Below, piece by piece: positions 1 through 9,557 of a DNA stretch of 51,037 nucleotides; position 1 is the stretch's first letter; every line of letters begins with the position of its first letter. Under the pieces are notes generated by a model. It was not told where the DNA came from, searched no databases, and worked only from the letters and a program-made list of their open reading frames with translations. This DNA is from Planctomycetota bacterium. GTDB taxonomy: Bacteria > Planctomycetota > Planctomycetia > Pirellulales > Pirellulaceae. The position numbers and the translations under genes are program-made. Location: positions 1-51,037 of the forward strand of contig JAPOIJ010000013.1 of NCBI GenBank assembly GCA_029979005.1. Reading direction: 5' to 3'.

Positions 1-2
1 AA

Positions 3-1337
3 GGTGCTGGGCTTCCCCGAGGGAACAAGGTTAGGGGAGAGCTGGAAAACGGTAAGCCCTCTGACCCTCTTGGTTTAGATACAGAAGCTGGGCGCTTCAA
101 CGATCGCCCAAGTGAAAACCCACAAAATCGCTCGACCGAGACGAATGGCCTTTCCTTGGAGCCAGACAAAGGAGCTGAAAAGGAAGCGCCCGGGATTGGC
201 CTTTCCGAATCGGCTTCTCGTGACAATAAAGAGAGTGGTCAAATGCCTTGGGAAGAGGATATCAATCAAATTCTTGGCCTCAAGAGTCAAGAGACCGTCG
301 ATTCGAAAACCGACGTACTGGAAGACTCTCAAGGGACTGGGATAGATCGCAGCTCGAAAGTCGGTAAGACCATCAGTAATAAGTTAGCAGATTTGGTAAA
401 CAATCCGGCGTTTTTTGAAGGGATCCGTCAAGGAAACGCAGATGAGTCTGGTGGAGAAACGACGGGAGACGGAGGAGAAAATAAACCAAGGCTCGCAAGT
501 GTGTTTGATCGCACGGTTGTTGAAGCGGCGAGAGGCGTTATGAAGTCTTCTAACGAAGGCGGTGATGATGATCGTGGATTCTTGGCGCGTAATTTTGACT
601 CTTTTTTCAAAAAGATTGTTAACAGTACCGAAAATAGTGAAGCGATTGATGAGGGAGTTCGAGAGTCGCGTAAATTCATTTCTGACGATGAAGGCTGGGA
701 CAACAAAGGACGGTCTGGAGGTGGTGGACGTGTTGTCCGATCCGATTGGCTTAAATTTGATGACGCGCAGTCATCGCGTGGCCAGACCAGATCCGAGCGT
801 CGTTCTGGTACTCGAACTAGTTCATTGATTGGATCAGAGTCTCGGAAACCGACAGACACAAGTTCCGAAGGGGAAGGTGTTGGAATTGGGGCGTCATCCG
901 GAGGTGTATTCACCTTGTTATTTGGATTGATAATTGGGGCAGTGATATTTGCGGTTCTCTACGCCCTTCTTAACCGCCGATCCAACAGTGTTTCAAAAAT
1001 AGTTTCTGATCGTGTGGTTAACCGGCGAATCGATCGAGCAAATTTCGAGTCTTCTCAAGATCTGATCGCTCTGGTTGACTTGTTTTTGCTTAACAAGTTC
1101 GGGTCTGAATCAGGTTGGTGGAACGCTAAGCATGCCGAGAGTGTTTTGCATGCAGACGCTCCGGAAATTGAAGCGAATATTAGCGACTTGGTCCGCAGTT
1201 ACGTACGGTTGCGATACACCAGAAGCGGTGACGAATTGACACAAACCGAGCGGGATAATTGCAAGAGAACCCTGAAGTCGCTTTCCAAGGTTTTGAGCAA
1301 AACGGATTTGTCGACACGGTTAAGGGTAGAAGGTTAA
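3..1337 (+). CDS. DUF4129-like single-span membrane protein, 5' end outside the window
   Basis: The reading frame is open from the first base with no stop, so the gene begins before the window; 444 residues are visible and the TTG at 156 is only an internal codon. The first ~300 residues are acidic, low-complexity and rich in Ser, Gly, Asp and Arg, probably disordered. A single membrane helix follows (VFTLLFGLIIGAVIFAVLYA, nt ~905-965). The C-terminal ~100 residues (YVRLRYTRSGDELTQTER, then a helical end) resemble the cytosolic DUF4129 tail. The stop is 3 nt before the next gene, a DUF4350 protein, so the two are co-transcribed. DUF4129, DUF4350, MoxR and DUF58 genes commonly travel together; the molecular function is unknown. 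The DUF4129 assignment rests on a short region and on context. Confidence 0.75.
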   Translation, partial: GAGLPRGNKVRGELENGKPSDPLGLDTEAGRFNDRPSENPQNRSTETNGLSLEPDKGAEKEAPGIGLSESASRDNKESGQMPWEEDINQILGLKSQETVDSKTDVLEDSQGTGIDRSSKVGKTISNKLADLVNNPAFFEGIRQGNADESGGETTGDGGENKPRLASVFDRTVVEAARGVMKSSNEGGDDDRGFLARNFDSFFKKIVNSTENSEAIDEGVRESRKFISDDEGWDNKGRSGGGGRVVRSDWLKFDDAQSSRGQTRSERRSGTRTSSLIGSESRKPTDTSSEGEGVGIGASSGGVFTLLFGLIIGAVIFAVLYALLNRRSNSVSKIVSDRVVNRRIDRANFESSQDLIALVDLFLLNKFGSESGWWNAKHAESVLHADAPEIEANISDLVRSYVRLRYTRSGDELTQTERDNCKRTLKSLSKVLSKTDLSTRLRVEG

Positions 1338-1340
1338 CGA

Positions 1341-2681
1341 ATGGATAACTTCTATCGCTCACCTTGGTTGGGCTGGCTGTCCATCATGCTTCTCGTGACG
1401 TTCGCCAGTCCTTGTCCTTCTCAGGATAATCTGGAGACACGGCGTTGGAAACGTGGATTCGAGGGGCTCGAGCGGATCGCGGGATTCGTTGGATTGGAAT
1501 CAATCGACAGCGATGCCTTTGCGATTGCTTCCCCGGAAGAGACAGTGCTGGTTGTTTTGGGTGGCGTGCATCGGGTGTCCAGCGTGAATTTGCATCTTGA
1601 AAAAGGTGGTGCGGTGATGGTGGCCAGCGACCAAGCAACCGGAGGCTCGACTATTCTGAATTGTGGAGTCAAGTTTATTGGTGGGACGGTCAATACGCGT
1701 TCTAAAAATGATGGATATCTATCGAATCGAGACTGTCCGGTCATCCGTAAGTTTAATGAGCATCCCAGTCTTAAAGACGTGCGTGCAATCGCGTCCAATC
1801 GCCCTGGCATTATGATGGCTAACAACTTGACCGTTATCGCCCGTTATCCCGATCTCTCGGGTTCCTCTAACTCGGATTCGTTCGCGGCGGCGGGTGAAAG
1901 AGGAGATGGTGGTCGAATAATCGCCATCGCGGATCAATCAGTCTTTACCAACCAAATGCTAGTAGCCGAGAGTAATCATATTTTTGCTTATCAAACGCTG
2001 CTATGGTTGAAAGATTCCAAACGGAAGTATGTTCATTTTATCGTCGATGGGGATTATCAACCGCATGAGAATGTCGAGGATGTTGATTTACCGCCCGTGC
2101 AATTGTCTCCCGATGAAATTAGGGAAATTCTTAACAAGCTCCCGGCTGATAAGTTGTTAGCGTTTGGCAATCAGCTCGCCGCAGATGTCGAGGATAAGGA
2201 CATGATCAATAAGTTTTTGCGGGAGCAAATAGATGGTATTTCCACGTACGACTATAATCGCGGTATGATTTGGGCTCTGTTTTTTGGCGTTTGTATTTCG
2301 TTGATTTTAGCCTTCCTCTGGCAAAAAAAGATGTTGCGACGTACCGCGAGTGTTGTCGCTTTGGAGCGTCATTTTAAAAGTAAGAAGCTTACGAAGTTCC
2401 GTGCGATCCGAGATCGACAATGGGCGGCAAATTTGTTGCTTGATTCTTTTTGTCGGCAAGCGGAAGGTCGAGGCTACCGAGACTGGCCAAGTTTTCCTGA
2501 GGGTTTGTCGGTTCGGCCAAGTGCTGATTCTGAACGTATTTATGAGGAGATGGGACAGGCGAGTAATGATTTTAAGACGAAGCCGGCAAGTTATTGGACC
2601 CGAAGTCGGTTATTAAAACTGGAGGCAGATGTTAGTCATTGGTTGGCAGTGACAGTAATGACGCGCGATGGATCCGAGTGA
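1341..2681 (+). CDS. DUF4350 domain membrane protein
   Basis: 446 residues. It has an N-terminal signal or anchor (WLGWLSIMLLVTFASPC) and an extracytoplasmic domain in which ETVLVVLGG..., GGAVMVASDQATGG and GGRIIAIADQSVFTNQML follow the pattern of DUF4350. This is a Rossmann-like, GATase-type fold that lacks an evident catalytic triad here. A membrane helix lies near residues 312-330 (WALFFGVCISLILAFLW), followed by a ~110-residue cytosolic tail. It starts 3 nt after the preceding stop, so the pair is an operon. The MoxR gene follows after 112 nt. In such loci the group is thought to assist folding or assembly of envelope protein complexes; nothing here shows the substrate. Confidence 0.82.
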   Translation: MDNFYRSPWLGWLSIMLLVTFASPCPSQDNLETRRWKRGFEGLERIAGFVGLESIDSDAFAIASPEETVLVVLGGVHRVSSVNLHLEKGGAVMVASDQATGGSTILNCGVKFIGGTVNTRSKNDGYLSNRDCPVIRKFNEHPSLKDVRAIASNRPGIMMANNLTVIARYPDLSGSSNSDSFAAAGERGDGGRIIAIADQSVFTNQMLVAESNHIFAYQTLLWLKDSKRKYVHFIVDGDYQPHENVEDVDLPPVQLSPDEIREILNKLPADKLLAFGNQLAADVEDKDMINKFLREQIDGISTYDYNRGMIWALFFGVCISLILAFLWQKKMLRRTASVVALERHFKSKKLTKFRAIRDRQWAANLLLDSFCRQAEGRGYRDWPSFPEGLSVRPSADSERIYEEMGQASNDFKTKPASYWTRSRLLKLEADVSHWLAVTVMTRDGSE

Positions 2682-2793
2682 ATTCCAGAATCTTTTTAAC
2701 GGGATTTATTCGTTTATTTGAGTCTGAGTAGCTGAAGATAATTTAGTTGTCATTTTGTAATTTGAATTTAGTTTGTTTCTTTAAGAGGAACCT

Positions 2794-3753
2794 GTGAACG
2801 ATACTGTGGAGTTGCAAACGGTCTCGCGCGAGGCTAATGAATTTCGGCAATTGGTGATTGACCGACTGGGAAAGACGTTGATCGATCTAGATTCCGTGCT
2901 CGAACAGGTCCTGGTTGCGACGATCGCGGAGGGGCATGTATTGTTAGAGGGGGTGCCAGGTACAGCGAAAACAACATTGTGTCGAACTTTGGCTTCGGCG
3001 ATGGGGTTGCAATTCAATCGAATTCAATTCACGCCGGATTTGATGCCTTCGGATGTCACCGGAACGCGAATTCTTGACCAGTCGAAGTCACAGTTTGTCT
3101 TACAGCGTGGCCCCATTTTTTGCCAATTGTTGCTGGCTGATGAGCTTAACCGCGCTCCAGCAAGAACACAGTCTGCCCTGCTTGAGGCGATGCAGGAGGG
3201 GCAAGTCACGATTGAAGGCGAGACGCTAATGTTGCCCAAACCCTTCGTGGTCCTTGCTACTCAGAATCCTGTTGAGCAAGAAGGGGTGTATCGACTTCCA
3301 GAGGCTCAGTTGGATCGATTTCTGTTTCGAGTCAACGTTGGTTATCCAGATCGGAGTTCTGAAATTGAGTTGATGGAATTGCAGGAGCGAAAGGTGGCCG
3401 ATCCCGGCCAGTTGTGCGACGCGAGCATGATTCTAAGATTCCAATCAGCGGTTTCCCAGGTGTTTGGTAAGCCTGAGATGAAAGAGTATGTTGTCGACCT
3501 CATTCGCAAAACACGAGAGCACCATGACATTTTGTTAGGCGCCAGTCCACGAGCTGGGATTTATCTGCTTCGCGCTGCTCGCTCCCATGCCCTGCTTCAC
3601 GGTCAAGATTACTTTTCCCACGAGAATGTGCAGGCAGTTATTCATGCGATTTTGGAACATCGAGTCATTGTGAGGCCGGAGGCTGAATTGTCCGGAAGGA
3701 CGGCAGCTGAGATTGTTAGAGAGATTGTCCAGTCCGTGGCTATTCGAAGTTAG
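2794..3753 (+). CDS. MoxR-family AAA+ ATPase
   Basis: 319 residues, the usual MoxR length. It starts at GTG 2794, preceded by AGAGGA at proper spacing. Walker A is GVPGTAKTTL (~residues 53-62). Walker B is LLLADELNRAPARTQSALLE, with the MoxR hallmark of Asn-Arg-Ala after the DE. Sensor 1 is VLATQNPVEQEG followed by LPEAQLDRFLFRV, and sensor 2 is GASPRAGIYLLRAAR. MoxR ATPases act as chaperone-like remodelers, usually next to a DUF58 partner that may deliver clients. Here the DUF58 gene is next downstream (71 nt) and DUF4350 and DUF4129 genes lie upstream, the standard arrangement. Family assignment is very secure; the client is unknown. Confidence 0.96.
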   Translation: MNDTVELQTVSREANEFRQLVIDRLGKTLIDLDSVLEQVLVATIAEGHVLLEGVPGTAKTTLCRTLASAMGLQFNRIQFTPDLMPSDVTGTRILDQSKSQFVLQRGPIFCQLLLADELNRAPARTQSALLEAMQEGQVTIEGETLMLPKPFVVLATQNPVEQEGVYRLPEAQLDRFLFRVNVGYPDRSSEIELMELQERKVADPGQLCDASMILRFQSAVSQVFGKPEMKEYVVDLIRKTREHHDILLGASPRAGIYLLRAARSHALLHGQDYFSHENVQAVIHAILEHRVIVRPEAELSGRTAAEIVREIVQSVAIRS

Positions 3754-3824
3754 TCGGCACGCCAGTAATTTAGCTCGAGTCTTATTCAGCAGTCTGGCTC
3801 GCGGTTGGTTCAATAAGGGAAAGA

Positions 3825-5552
3825 ATGCTAACTGTTCGTTGTAATATTTTACTCGTCTCCTCCGCGTGGATGTTGATCGTTTCGATATTGATTGGGAACG
3901 AGCCGCTCACGCTGCTGTGTGTTGCGGTTTGGGCATGGATCTGGATTGAATGGATTCTTTTTCAATTTGCAGTTTACAGTCCTCAAGAACTACTTGTTAG
4001 TTGCGAGCGAACGATTGACGGACAGAGTCAGGCTCGGGTGACGGCAGTAACGGGACGCGAGTTGGACGTTGAGATTAAAGGGCAGTTTTCAGCATTTTGT
4101 CGTGGTTATCGGATATTGTTGTCGGATATGATTTCGCCCACGTTTGAATTGTCCGGCGGTCGGAATCAAGAGTTAGTGGATGTTCACACGAATTCTGAAT
4201 TCGTATTTCGATATTGTTTGAAAACACAGGTTTGTGGTCGCTATGATATGCCGGGCTTGCAACTCGAGTTGGGAGACCATTGGGGGTTTTTTCGAACAGA
4301 AAAGTTTTGTTCTGTAAATCAGGAACTTTTGATTTTGCCGTTTCTTATTCGACCCCAGACAACCGTTTCAGTTTTAAAGAAAAATAATCTGCAGCGCATT
4401 CTTGGGCATCATCGAAACAAGACGCCCGGTGGAGGTGCCGAACTGCTGGGTGTGCGAGAATATCGAGTTGGAGATCCTCCGAGATCAATTGCATGGAAAC
4501 CTACCGCCCGTTTGGGTAAATATATGTCGAGCGAGTACGAAAATCTCGTGCCAATTCGTTCTACGATTATGGTGGATCTTGCAGCCTATCAATTTTGGGG
4601 GCGGCCTGGCCCCGCGGCGGCGGATCATTCGATTTCTGCATCGGCATCCATTGCGAAATTACTGTTGGCCGATCGCGACCCTGTATCGACGATTATCCTG
4701 AAATCGGACTCGATGAGACACTTGCAGCATGGGTCCGGAGAGCGTCAGTTAACGATGTTGATGCAACAGTTACTTGAATCTTCGAATCCCAACCCTCCGC
4801 TTTCGCATTTCAATACAAATCAACTGGTCAAAATCATTTTTGAGAATGCGTGTCGTCGGTTTCCTCTCTTGTTTGACGAACGATTTAATTCGGGGTTTAC
4901 CAGAAATAGATCTGTGTTTATCGGGAAACGGGAAATTGACTGCCAGCGGCGGTCGGTTGCTGTTTGCCTCGAGCATCTCTTTGAACTTGATGCCGGGGTG
5001 TCAGTACGGATGCAATTTGACGATGAACTAATGAAGAAATGGTGTGAGAAATACTCTGAGAAATATACGATTAACCCATCGTCAATTAACCTGACGGACA
5101 ATTTACCTTGGATGAATGCTGCGAGATGGGAAAGCGAGTGCAATCATATGAATGAGCGTATTTGCTGGTCGTTGGACCAAGCCAGATTGAGGGCGAAAGA
5201 CAACGAGTTATTTGTAATTGTCGCTCCGGAGCCGGCTGGCAAATTGGCAAGAGAGCGAACAATCAAGAGGATCAGATTGGCGATTGCCGATGGGCACCGG
5301 GTAATTTTTGTTGGGCCGCTCTCGCCCTCCCCCGAGGTTGAAATTCATGATCCAATTGCGGCGAGAATTTCAAAGGCACGTCCTGAATTTGACGGGGCGA
5401 CCGCGGAGTCACTGTTTCAGTTTGAAATCAGCGCGGTTGGCGCCAACTATGCCCGGATTGGAGATGCTCGATTAATTCAAAAAGTCGCGATGCAAGTAGG
5501 TTTGCTTCGGTCAGGGATGGGAAGGGGCCGATCAGTAAGCCGGCGGTGCTAA
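3825..5552 (+). CDS. DUF58 domain protein, MoxR partner
   Basis: 575 residues, longer than the typical ~400-450. Two hydrophobic N-terminal helices (residues ~8-50) anchor it in the membrane. The DUF58 signature lies near residues 211-235: REYRVGDPPRSIAWKPTARL, continuing with GKYMSSEYE, then a VWA-like strand (IRSTIMVDLAAYQFWG). Most of the protein is extramembrane. A ~130-residue insertion around residues 320-450 and the Arg-rich C-terminal end have no feature I recognise. AAGGGA at 3817-3822 precedes the ATG. It is probably the effector partner of the MoxR ATPase. Confidence is high for family, low for cellular role. Confidence 0.92.
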   Translation: MLTVRCNILLVSSAWMLIVSILIGNEPLTLLCVAVWAWIWIEWILFQFAVYSPQELLVSCERTIDGQSQARVTAVTGRELDVEIKGQFSAFCRGYRILLSDMISPTFELSGGRNQELVDVHTNSEFVFRYCLKTQVCGRYDMPGLQLELGDHWGFFRTEKFCSVNQELLILPFLIRPQTTVSVLKKNNLQRILGHHRNKTPGGGAELLGVREYRVGDPPRSIAWKPTARLGKYMSSEYENLVPIRSTIMVDLAAYQFWGRPGPAAADHSISASASIAKLLLADRDPVSTIILKSDSMRHLQHGSGERQLTMLMQQLLESSNPNPPLSHFNTNQLVKIIFENACRRFPLLFDERFNSGFTRNRSVFIGKREIDCQRRSVAVCLEHLFELDAGVSVRMQFDDELMKKWCEKYSEKYTINPSSINLTDNLPWMNAARWESECNHMNERICWSLDQARLRAKDNELFVIVAPEPAGKLARERTIKRIRLAIADGHRVIFVGPLSPSPEVEIHDPIAARISKARPEFDGATAESLFQFEISAVGANYARIGDARLIQKVAMQVGLLRSGMGRGRSVSRRC

Positions 5553-5589
5553 CTGCAACGGGCGATCGACGACGGTCTTGGATAAGACA

Positions 5590-6348
5590 ATGGAAAATAA
5601 AAATAAGAGTGAGGATATGTACGAAAAAGGTGGTTTTAGCGAATCGAATAAAGCGCTTGGCATTTTTGGGTTCGGTGCTGGACTTTCTTGTCTGGCCATT
5701 ATTTCAATTGGTCAGATTCCAACTTTTCTTTCGGGGTTGTTGTTTGTTCTATTTGCGCTGGCCATTGGCTTCCGCAAGATGTTTGTGATTTATTTGTTTT
5801 TGTTGCTGTTGGTTTGTGCGAGGTACATTTATCTTGTCGGGTTTCAACTTGAAGATGCGACACTGAATCTCCGGGAGATTTTATTCACAATTTTCGTATT
5901 TGCATTTTATGGGTTTAGCGTCCGATATATCGATCTGGCGAATGCAATTGAGTCAATCTATCCGGACCAAGGTGAATCACTGGGGCCGCGTAATTCGCAG
6001 GCGACGAAACTGGTTACCCCTTACCCGAACCCTACGGTAACCGGCGGACGTTGGTACTTTATTCCAATCGCGATTTTGCTCGGTTTGGCACTGTTGCTTT
6101 TTTTCCCAATCGAAATTCAAAACGTGAGGGGAGATTTAACGTCTCGGCGGGCAACGCGTTTGATTTTAATTGTGTTGGGGATTTTTATTTGCTGGTTTGT
6201 CTCGATCAATATTATCAAGTTCGTGGCTAGGTGGCAGATGAGTTCTGCGCAAGCGGACGTCAGCATACGAAGCAATATCGCCAATATATTGTGGCGTGAT
6301 CAAAAACGCCTCGAAGCTTATCGTTACAGGCGGAAACGAAACGGTTAG
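5590..6348 (+). CDS. Polytopic membrane protein of unknown function
   Basis: About 252 residues from ATG 5590; an in-frame TTG at 5578 would add four residues. Neither has a clear Shine-Dalgarno. Hydrophobic segments suggest four to five helices: IFGFGAGLSCLAIISIG, FLSGLLFVLFALAIGF, MFVIYLFLLLLVCARYIYLV, ILFTIFVFAFYGFSVRYI, and after a loop WYFIPIAILLGLALLLFFP and LILIVLGIFICWFVSINII. The charged C-terminus (WRDQKRLEAYRYRRKRNG) is likely cytosolic. It follows the DUF58 gene by 37 nt on the same strand, so it is probably the next gene of the MoxR operon. I do not recognise a family. Confidence 0.7.
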   Translation: MENKNKSEDMYEKGGFSESNKALGIFGFGAGLSCLAIISIGQIPTFLSGLLFVLFALAIGFRKMFVIYLFLLLLVCARYIYLVGFQLEDATLNLREILFTIFVFAFYGFSVRYIDLANAIESIYPDQGESLGPRNSQATKLVTPYPNPTVTGGRWYFIPIAILLGLALLLFFPIEIQNVRGDLTSRRATRLILIVLGIFICWFVSINIIKFVARWQMSSAQADVSIRSNIANILWRDQKRLEAYRYRRKRNG

Positions 6349-6435
6349 ATCGCACGTGGGATTGTGTTGAGTTCAAATGGTTATGGAAGAATTCGTTCCA
6401 GTCAGTCTGGATGAGAATTGAGAGAGAGGATATTT

Positions 6436-6651
6436 ATGCTAATCGGGATTAGAGAGTTTGTTGGTTGGTTGTTAGTTTTGCTCGGGCTTGGATTAATTGG
6501 GGTAGATTTTTTGCTCGCGATTAACCGTAACGTGATCGAGGCGTTAGCGCTTGCACTTCCTTCCGTTATTGTCTTTCGAGCGGGGATTGGTTTGGTGCGA
6601 ATTTCGATGGCCGCGCGGATTGCCTTGCGTTTAGACGAAAAACGTGTTTGA
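6436..6651 (+). CDS. Small two-helix membrane protein
   Basis: 71 residues from ATG 6436, which is preceded by GAGAGAGGA at good spacing; this decides against the upstream in-frame TTG 6418. Two hydrophobic segments are visible: FVGWLLVLLGLGLIGVDFLL and IEALALALPSVIVFRAGIGL. The C-terminus is short and basic. It is the last + strand gene of the MoxR/DUF58 group and converges with clpB. No family is recognised. The strong ribosome-binding site and compact fit between neighbours argue that it is real. Confidence 0.62.
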   Translation: MLIGIREFVGWLLVLLGLGLIGVDFLLAINRNVIEALALALPSVIVFRAGIGLVRISMAARIALRLDEKRV

Positions 6652-6683
6652 ACCTGATCAATTGAGACGGCTAATCGATCGGT

Positions 6684-9326
6684 TTAATGTTGGAATAGAT
6701 ATTCATCATCGACAAAATCGATCGTTATGGATCCCTCGGATTCCGGCGAATCCAATTTGAGGATTTCAGTTGCTAACGGGTTTTCGCATTTCTGTTGGAT
6801 GACTCGTTTTAGTGGGCGAGCCCCGTACTGTGGGTCGTAGCCCTCGTTGGCGATTGCCGTTCTGGCGGCATCAGTGACCTTGAGTGACCAGCCCAACTCT
6901 GCGACACGCCGTTCAAGCGAGTCGATTTGTAGATCGACAATTTTTCTGATTTCTGCTTCGTTTAATGTACGAAAGATTATTTTCTCGTCGATTCGATTGA
7001 GTAGCTCGGGCGCGAATTTCGCCTTGAGGGCTTGTTCCATCGCCGATTGCATTTCCTCAAGCGAGCCTCCCGATTCTGTTATTTTCTGAATCAGTTGGCT
7101 GCCAATGTTACTGGTCATCACAACAATCGTGTTGGTAAAGTCAACGGTATTACCTTTGTTGTCAGTCAATCGGCCGTCATCGAGAAGTTGTAGGAGGATG
7201 TTGTAGACATCATCGTGCGCTTTTTCGATTTCATCGAGTAACACTACCGAATAAGGCCGGCGGCGCACAGCCTCGGTGAGTTTGCCTCCTTCATCAAAAC
7301 CGACGTATCCGGGAGGAGCACCAATGAGCCGGCTGACGCTGTGTCTCTCCATGTATTCACTCATATCGATTCGAATCATGGCATCCTGATCGTCGAACAT
7401 GATTTCAGCAAGTGCTTTGCAGATTTCCGTTTTACCGACTCCGGTTGGACCCAGGAAAAGGAACGAGCCAATGGGGCGGTTGGGGTCTTGCAATCCACTT
7501 CTACTGCGTCGCACGGCATTGGATACCGCCGCGACAGCCTCATGCTGTCCGATGACCCGTTGGTGGATTCGTTCTTCCATGACCAGTAGTTTTGCCCGCT
7601 CTGTTTCAAGCATTCGGTTGACGGGGACTCCAGTCCATGCGCTCACAACCTCCGCAATTTCGTCTTCGGTTACCATTTCACTCAGCAACCGCTTTTGATC
7701 GCTCGCGGGGGACTCTTCCATAGCGGCTTGTCGAACTTCTGCGTCTTCAATTTGCTTTCGCAGCTGCTTTCGCTGAGTGTCCAATTCGTACAAGCGCCGG
7801 TAGTCGTCTTCGTTGACCGGGAGTCCTGTGGATTGATCTGTTTTGATTTTCGAGTCAAGCTGGTCGAACTCCAGCTCGACGGTTGCCAAGCTCTCGCGAA
7901 CATTTTGAACTCCGGTCATACCAAGCTTTTCAGATTCCCATTGTTCACGGAGGCTTGCCAATTCCCTCCGTTTTTCTTCCATCTCAGCTTGAACCAGCTC
8001 GAGACGTGACTTTACGTCGTCGTCTTTTTCGTCCGCTAATTGGCGAGCCGCTAATTCGAGCTGAGTGAGTCTACGCTGGACGGTATCGAGTTCCTCGGGA
8101 ACGCTGTCGAGTTCCATCGCAAGCCGGGAGGCAGCTTCGTCAACTAGATCGATGGCCTTATCGGGCAGAAACCGGTCGGCAATATAGCGATTGGACAATT
8201 GCGCTGCTGCTACCAGGGCGGAATCCTTTATTTGGACACCGTGATGTGTTTCGTATCTCTGTTTCAAGCCACGCAAGATGGATACGGTATCTTCGACCGA
8301 AGGCTCACCTACGTAAACCGGCTGAAATCGCCTCTCGAGAGCAGCATCTTTTTCAATGTATTTTCGATACTCATCGAGAGTCGTCGCTCCGATACAGTGG
8401 AGTTCACCACGGGCGAGAGCTGGTTTCAAGAGATTGGCCGCATCATTACCACCCTCTGCCGCTCCCGCACCTACGACAGTGTGGAGTTCGTCGATGAAGA
8501 GAACGATTTGGCCTTCAGAATCCATCACTTCCTTTAGTACAGCCTTCAAGCGGTCTTCGAATTCGCCCCGGAATTTGGCTCCGGCAATCAACGCGCCCAT
8601 ATCCAGCGCCATCACTCGTTTGTTTCGAAGGCTTTGGGGGACATCGTTGTGAACAATTCGAAGCGCTAGGCCTTCAGCGATCGCTGTTTTGCCGACGCCC
8701 GGGGCTCCAATGAGGACGGGGTTATTCTTGGTGCGACGGGAAAGAACTTGAATCACACGTCGGATTTCCTCATCGCGGCCGATCACGGGATCGAGTTTTC
8801 CTGAGGTTGCCATGGCAACGAGGTCAATGCAGAATTTTTCGAGCGATTGGTATTTATCCTCGGGATTCTGATCGGTGACACGATTGTTGCCCCGGATTTC
8901 TTTTAACCCGTCGAGGACTTCGGATTCACTGACAGCGTTTAGATCGAGCAGGCGTTTCGCCTGTCCATCGGTCTTTAACAGTCCCAAAAGCAGGTGTTCG
9001 GTGGAGACAAATTCGTCCTGCATGTTTTCCGAGATCGTAGAGGCGGAGCCGAGAACCTTTTGTAATTCTCGACTAAGATCTGGTTTGTTGGCGCTTGTGG
9101 AGCTAGGGATCCGTTCAAGTTCGGTTTCGACCATGCTGGATAATTGCTGAACCGGCGCATCGATTTTTTCCAATAACGGCGCAACGATTCCATCGGTCTC
9201 TTCTAGTAGTGACGCCAGTAAGTGAACCGGTGTAATTTCAGGATTCCCCAAGACGCTTGCCTTATTTTGGGCATAAGCAATTGCCTGTTGGGCTTTGGTT
9301 GTTAATTTTTCAAAGCGAAATGACAT
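6684..9326 (-). CDS. clpB: ATP-dependent disaggregase ClpB
   Basis: 880 residues, normal for ClpB (~860). The N-terminal Clp repeat domain spans ~1-145. NBD1 has Walker A GAPGVGKT at 207-214 and Walker [16 protein letters not shown] middle domain of heptad-like coiled coil ([11 protein letters not shown]... to RKQIEDAEV) separates it from NBD2, with [14 protein letters not shown] and [14 protein letters not shown], and a C-terminal D2-small domain ([20 protein letters not shown]). The middle domain distinguishes ClpB from ClpA and ClpC. With DnaK, encoded 1.1 kb upstream on the same strand, it resolubilises aggregates in the cytosol. GGAGG lies 6 nt before the ATG. A sigma-54-like promoter lies ~70 nt upstream of the start. 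Confidence 0.98.
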   Translation of the reverse strand: MSFRFEKLTTKAQQAIAYAQNKASVLGNPEITPVHLLASLLEETDGIVAPLLEKIDAPVQQLSSMVETELERIPSSTSANKPDLSRELQKVLGSASTISENMQDEFVSTEHLLLGLLKTDGQAKRLLDLNAVSESEVLDGLKEIRGNNRVTDQNPEDKYQSLEKFCIDLVAMATSGKLDPVIGRDEEIRRVIQVLSRRTKNNPVLIGAPGVGKTAIAEGLALRIVHNDVPQSLRNKRVMALDMGALIAGAKFRGEFEDRLKAVLKEVMDSEGQIVLFIDELHTVVGAGAAEGGNDAANLLKPALARGELHCIGATTLDEYRKYIEKDAALERRFQPVYVGEPSVEDTVSILRGLKQRYETHHGVQIKDSALVAAAQLSNRYIADRFLPDKAIDLVDEAASRLAMELDSVPEELDTVQRRLTQLELAARQLADEKDDDVKSRLELVQAEMEEKRRELASLREQWESEKLGMTGVQNVRESLATVELEFDQLDSKIKTDQSTGLPVNEDDYRRLYELDTQRKQLRKQIEDAEVRQAAMEESPASDQKRLLSEMVTEDEIAEVVSAWTGVPVNRMLETERAKLLVMEERIHQRVIGQHEAVAAVSNAVRRSRSGLQDPNRPIGSFLFLGPTGVGKTEICKALAEIMFDDQDAMIRIDMSEYMERHSVSRLIGAPPGYVGFDEGGKLTEAVRRRPYSVVLLDEIEKAHDDVYNILLQLLDDGRLTDNKGNTVDFTNTIVVMTSNIGSQLIQKITESGGSLEEMQSAMEQALKAKFAPELLNRIDEKIIFRTLNEAEIRKIVDLQIDSLERRVAELGWSLKVTDAARTAIANEGYDPQYGARPLKRVIQQKCENPLATEILKLDSPESEGSITIDFVDDEYLFQH

Positions 9327-9406
9327 TACAATCCTCCAACAAAAACAGGTCGTAATTATTTGTAACGACGTTCTGGCAGACGGGTCGTCTAACCCTACCT
9401 AAAGAA

Positions 9407-9422
9407 TGCGAATAGCGTGCCA
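9407..9422 (-). promoter_or_regulatory. Candidate sigma-54 (-24/-12) promoter for clpB
   Basis: On the minus strand the sequence reads TGGCACGCTATTCGCA, preceded by T. Against the sigma-54 consensus TGGCACG-N4-TTGCA only one conserved base differs (C for the second T), and the essential GG and GC are exactly 10 nt apart. The predicted start is near 9396, giving a ~70 nt leader before the clpB ATG at 9326. No competing -35/-10 pair of comparable quality was seen by eye. Confidence 0.55.
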
Positions 9423-9470
9423 AGCGGCTTAAAATGCAAACGTTTTTAGACGATTTTTAAACCTGTCGCT

Positions 9471-9482
9471 TGCGAAATCGCT
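9471..9482. promoter_or_regulatory. Palindrome upstream of the clpB sigma-54 site
   Basis: TGCGAAATCGCT contains the perfect dyad GCGA-AA-TCGC, centred about 80 bp upstream of the predicted clpB start. It aligns with TGTGAAATCACA upstream of dnaK (12608-12619) as TGYGAAATCRC. The position suits an enhancer-binding protein site. Short dyads also occur by chance, so this is tentative. Confidence 0.3.
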
Positions 9483-9557
9483 CTGCGAACCCAACATCAA
9501 CGCGCATTTGGGATAGAAGTTGATTCATTGGAATGTAATTTTCAAAAGTCGCGCAGG

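Noticed and set aside
428..913. 161-residue minus-strand frame
   Set aside because: Antisense shadow of the Ser/Arg/Gly-rich disordered part of the left-edge membrane protein.
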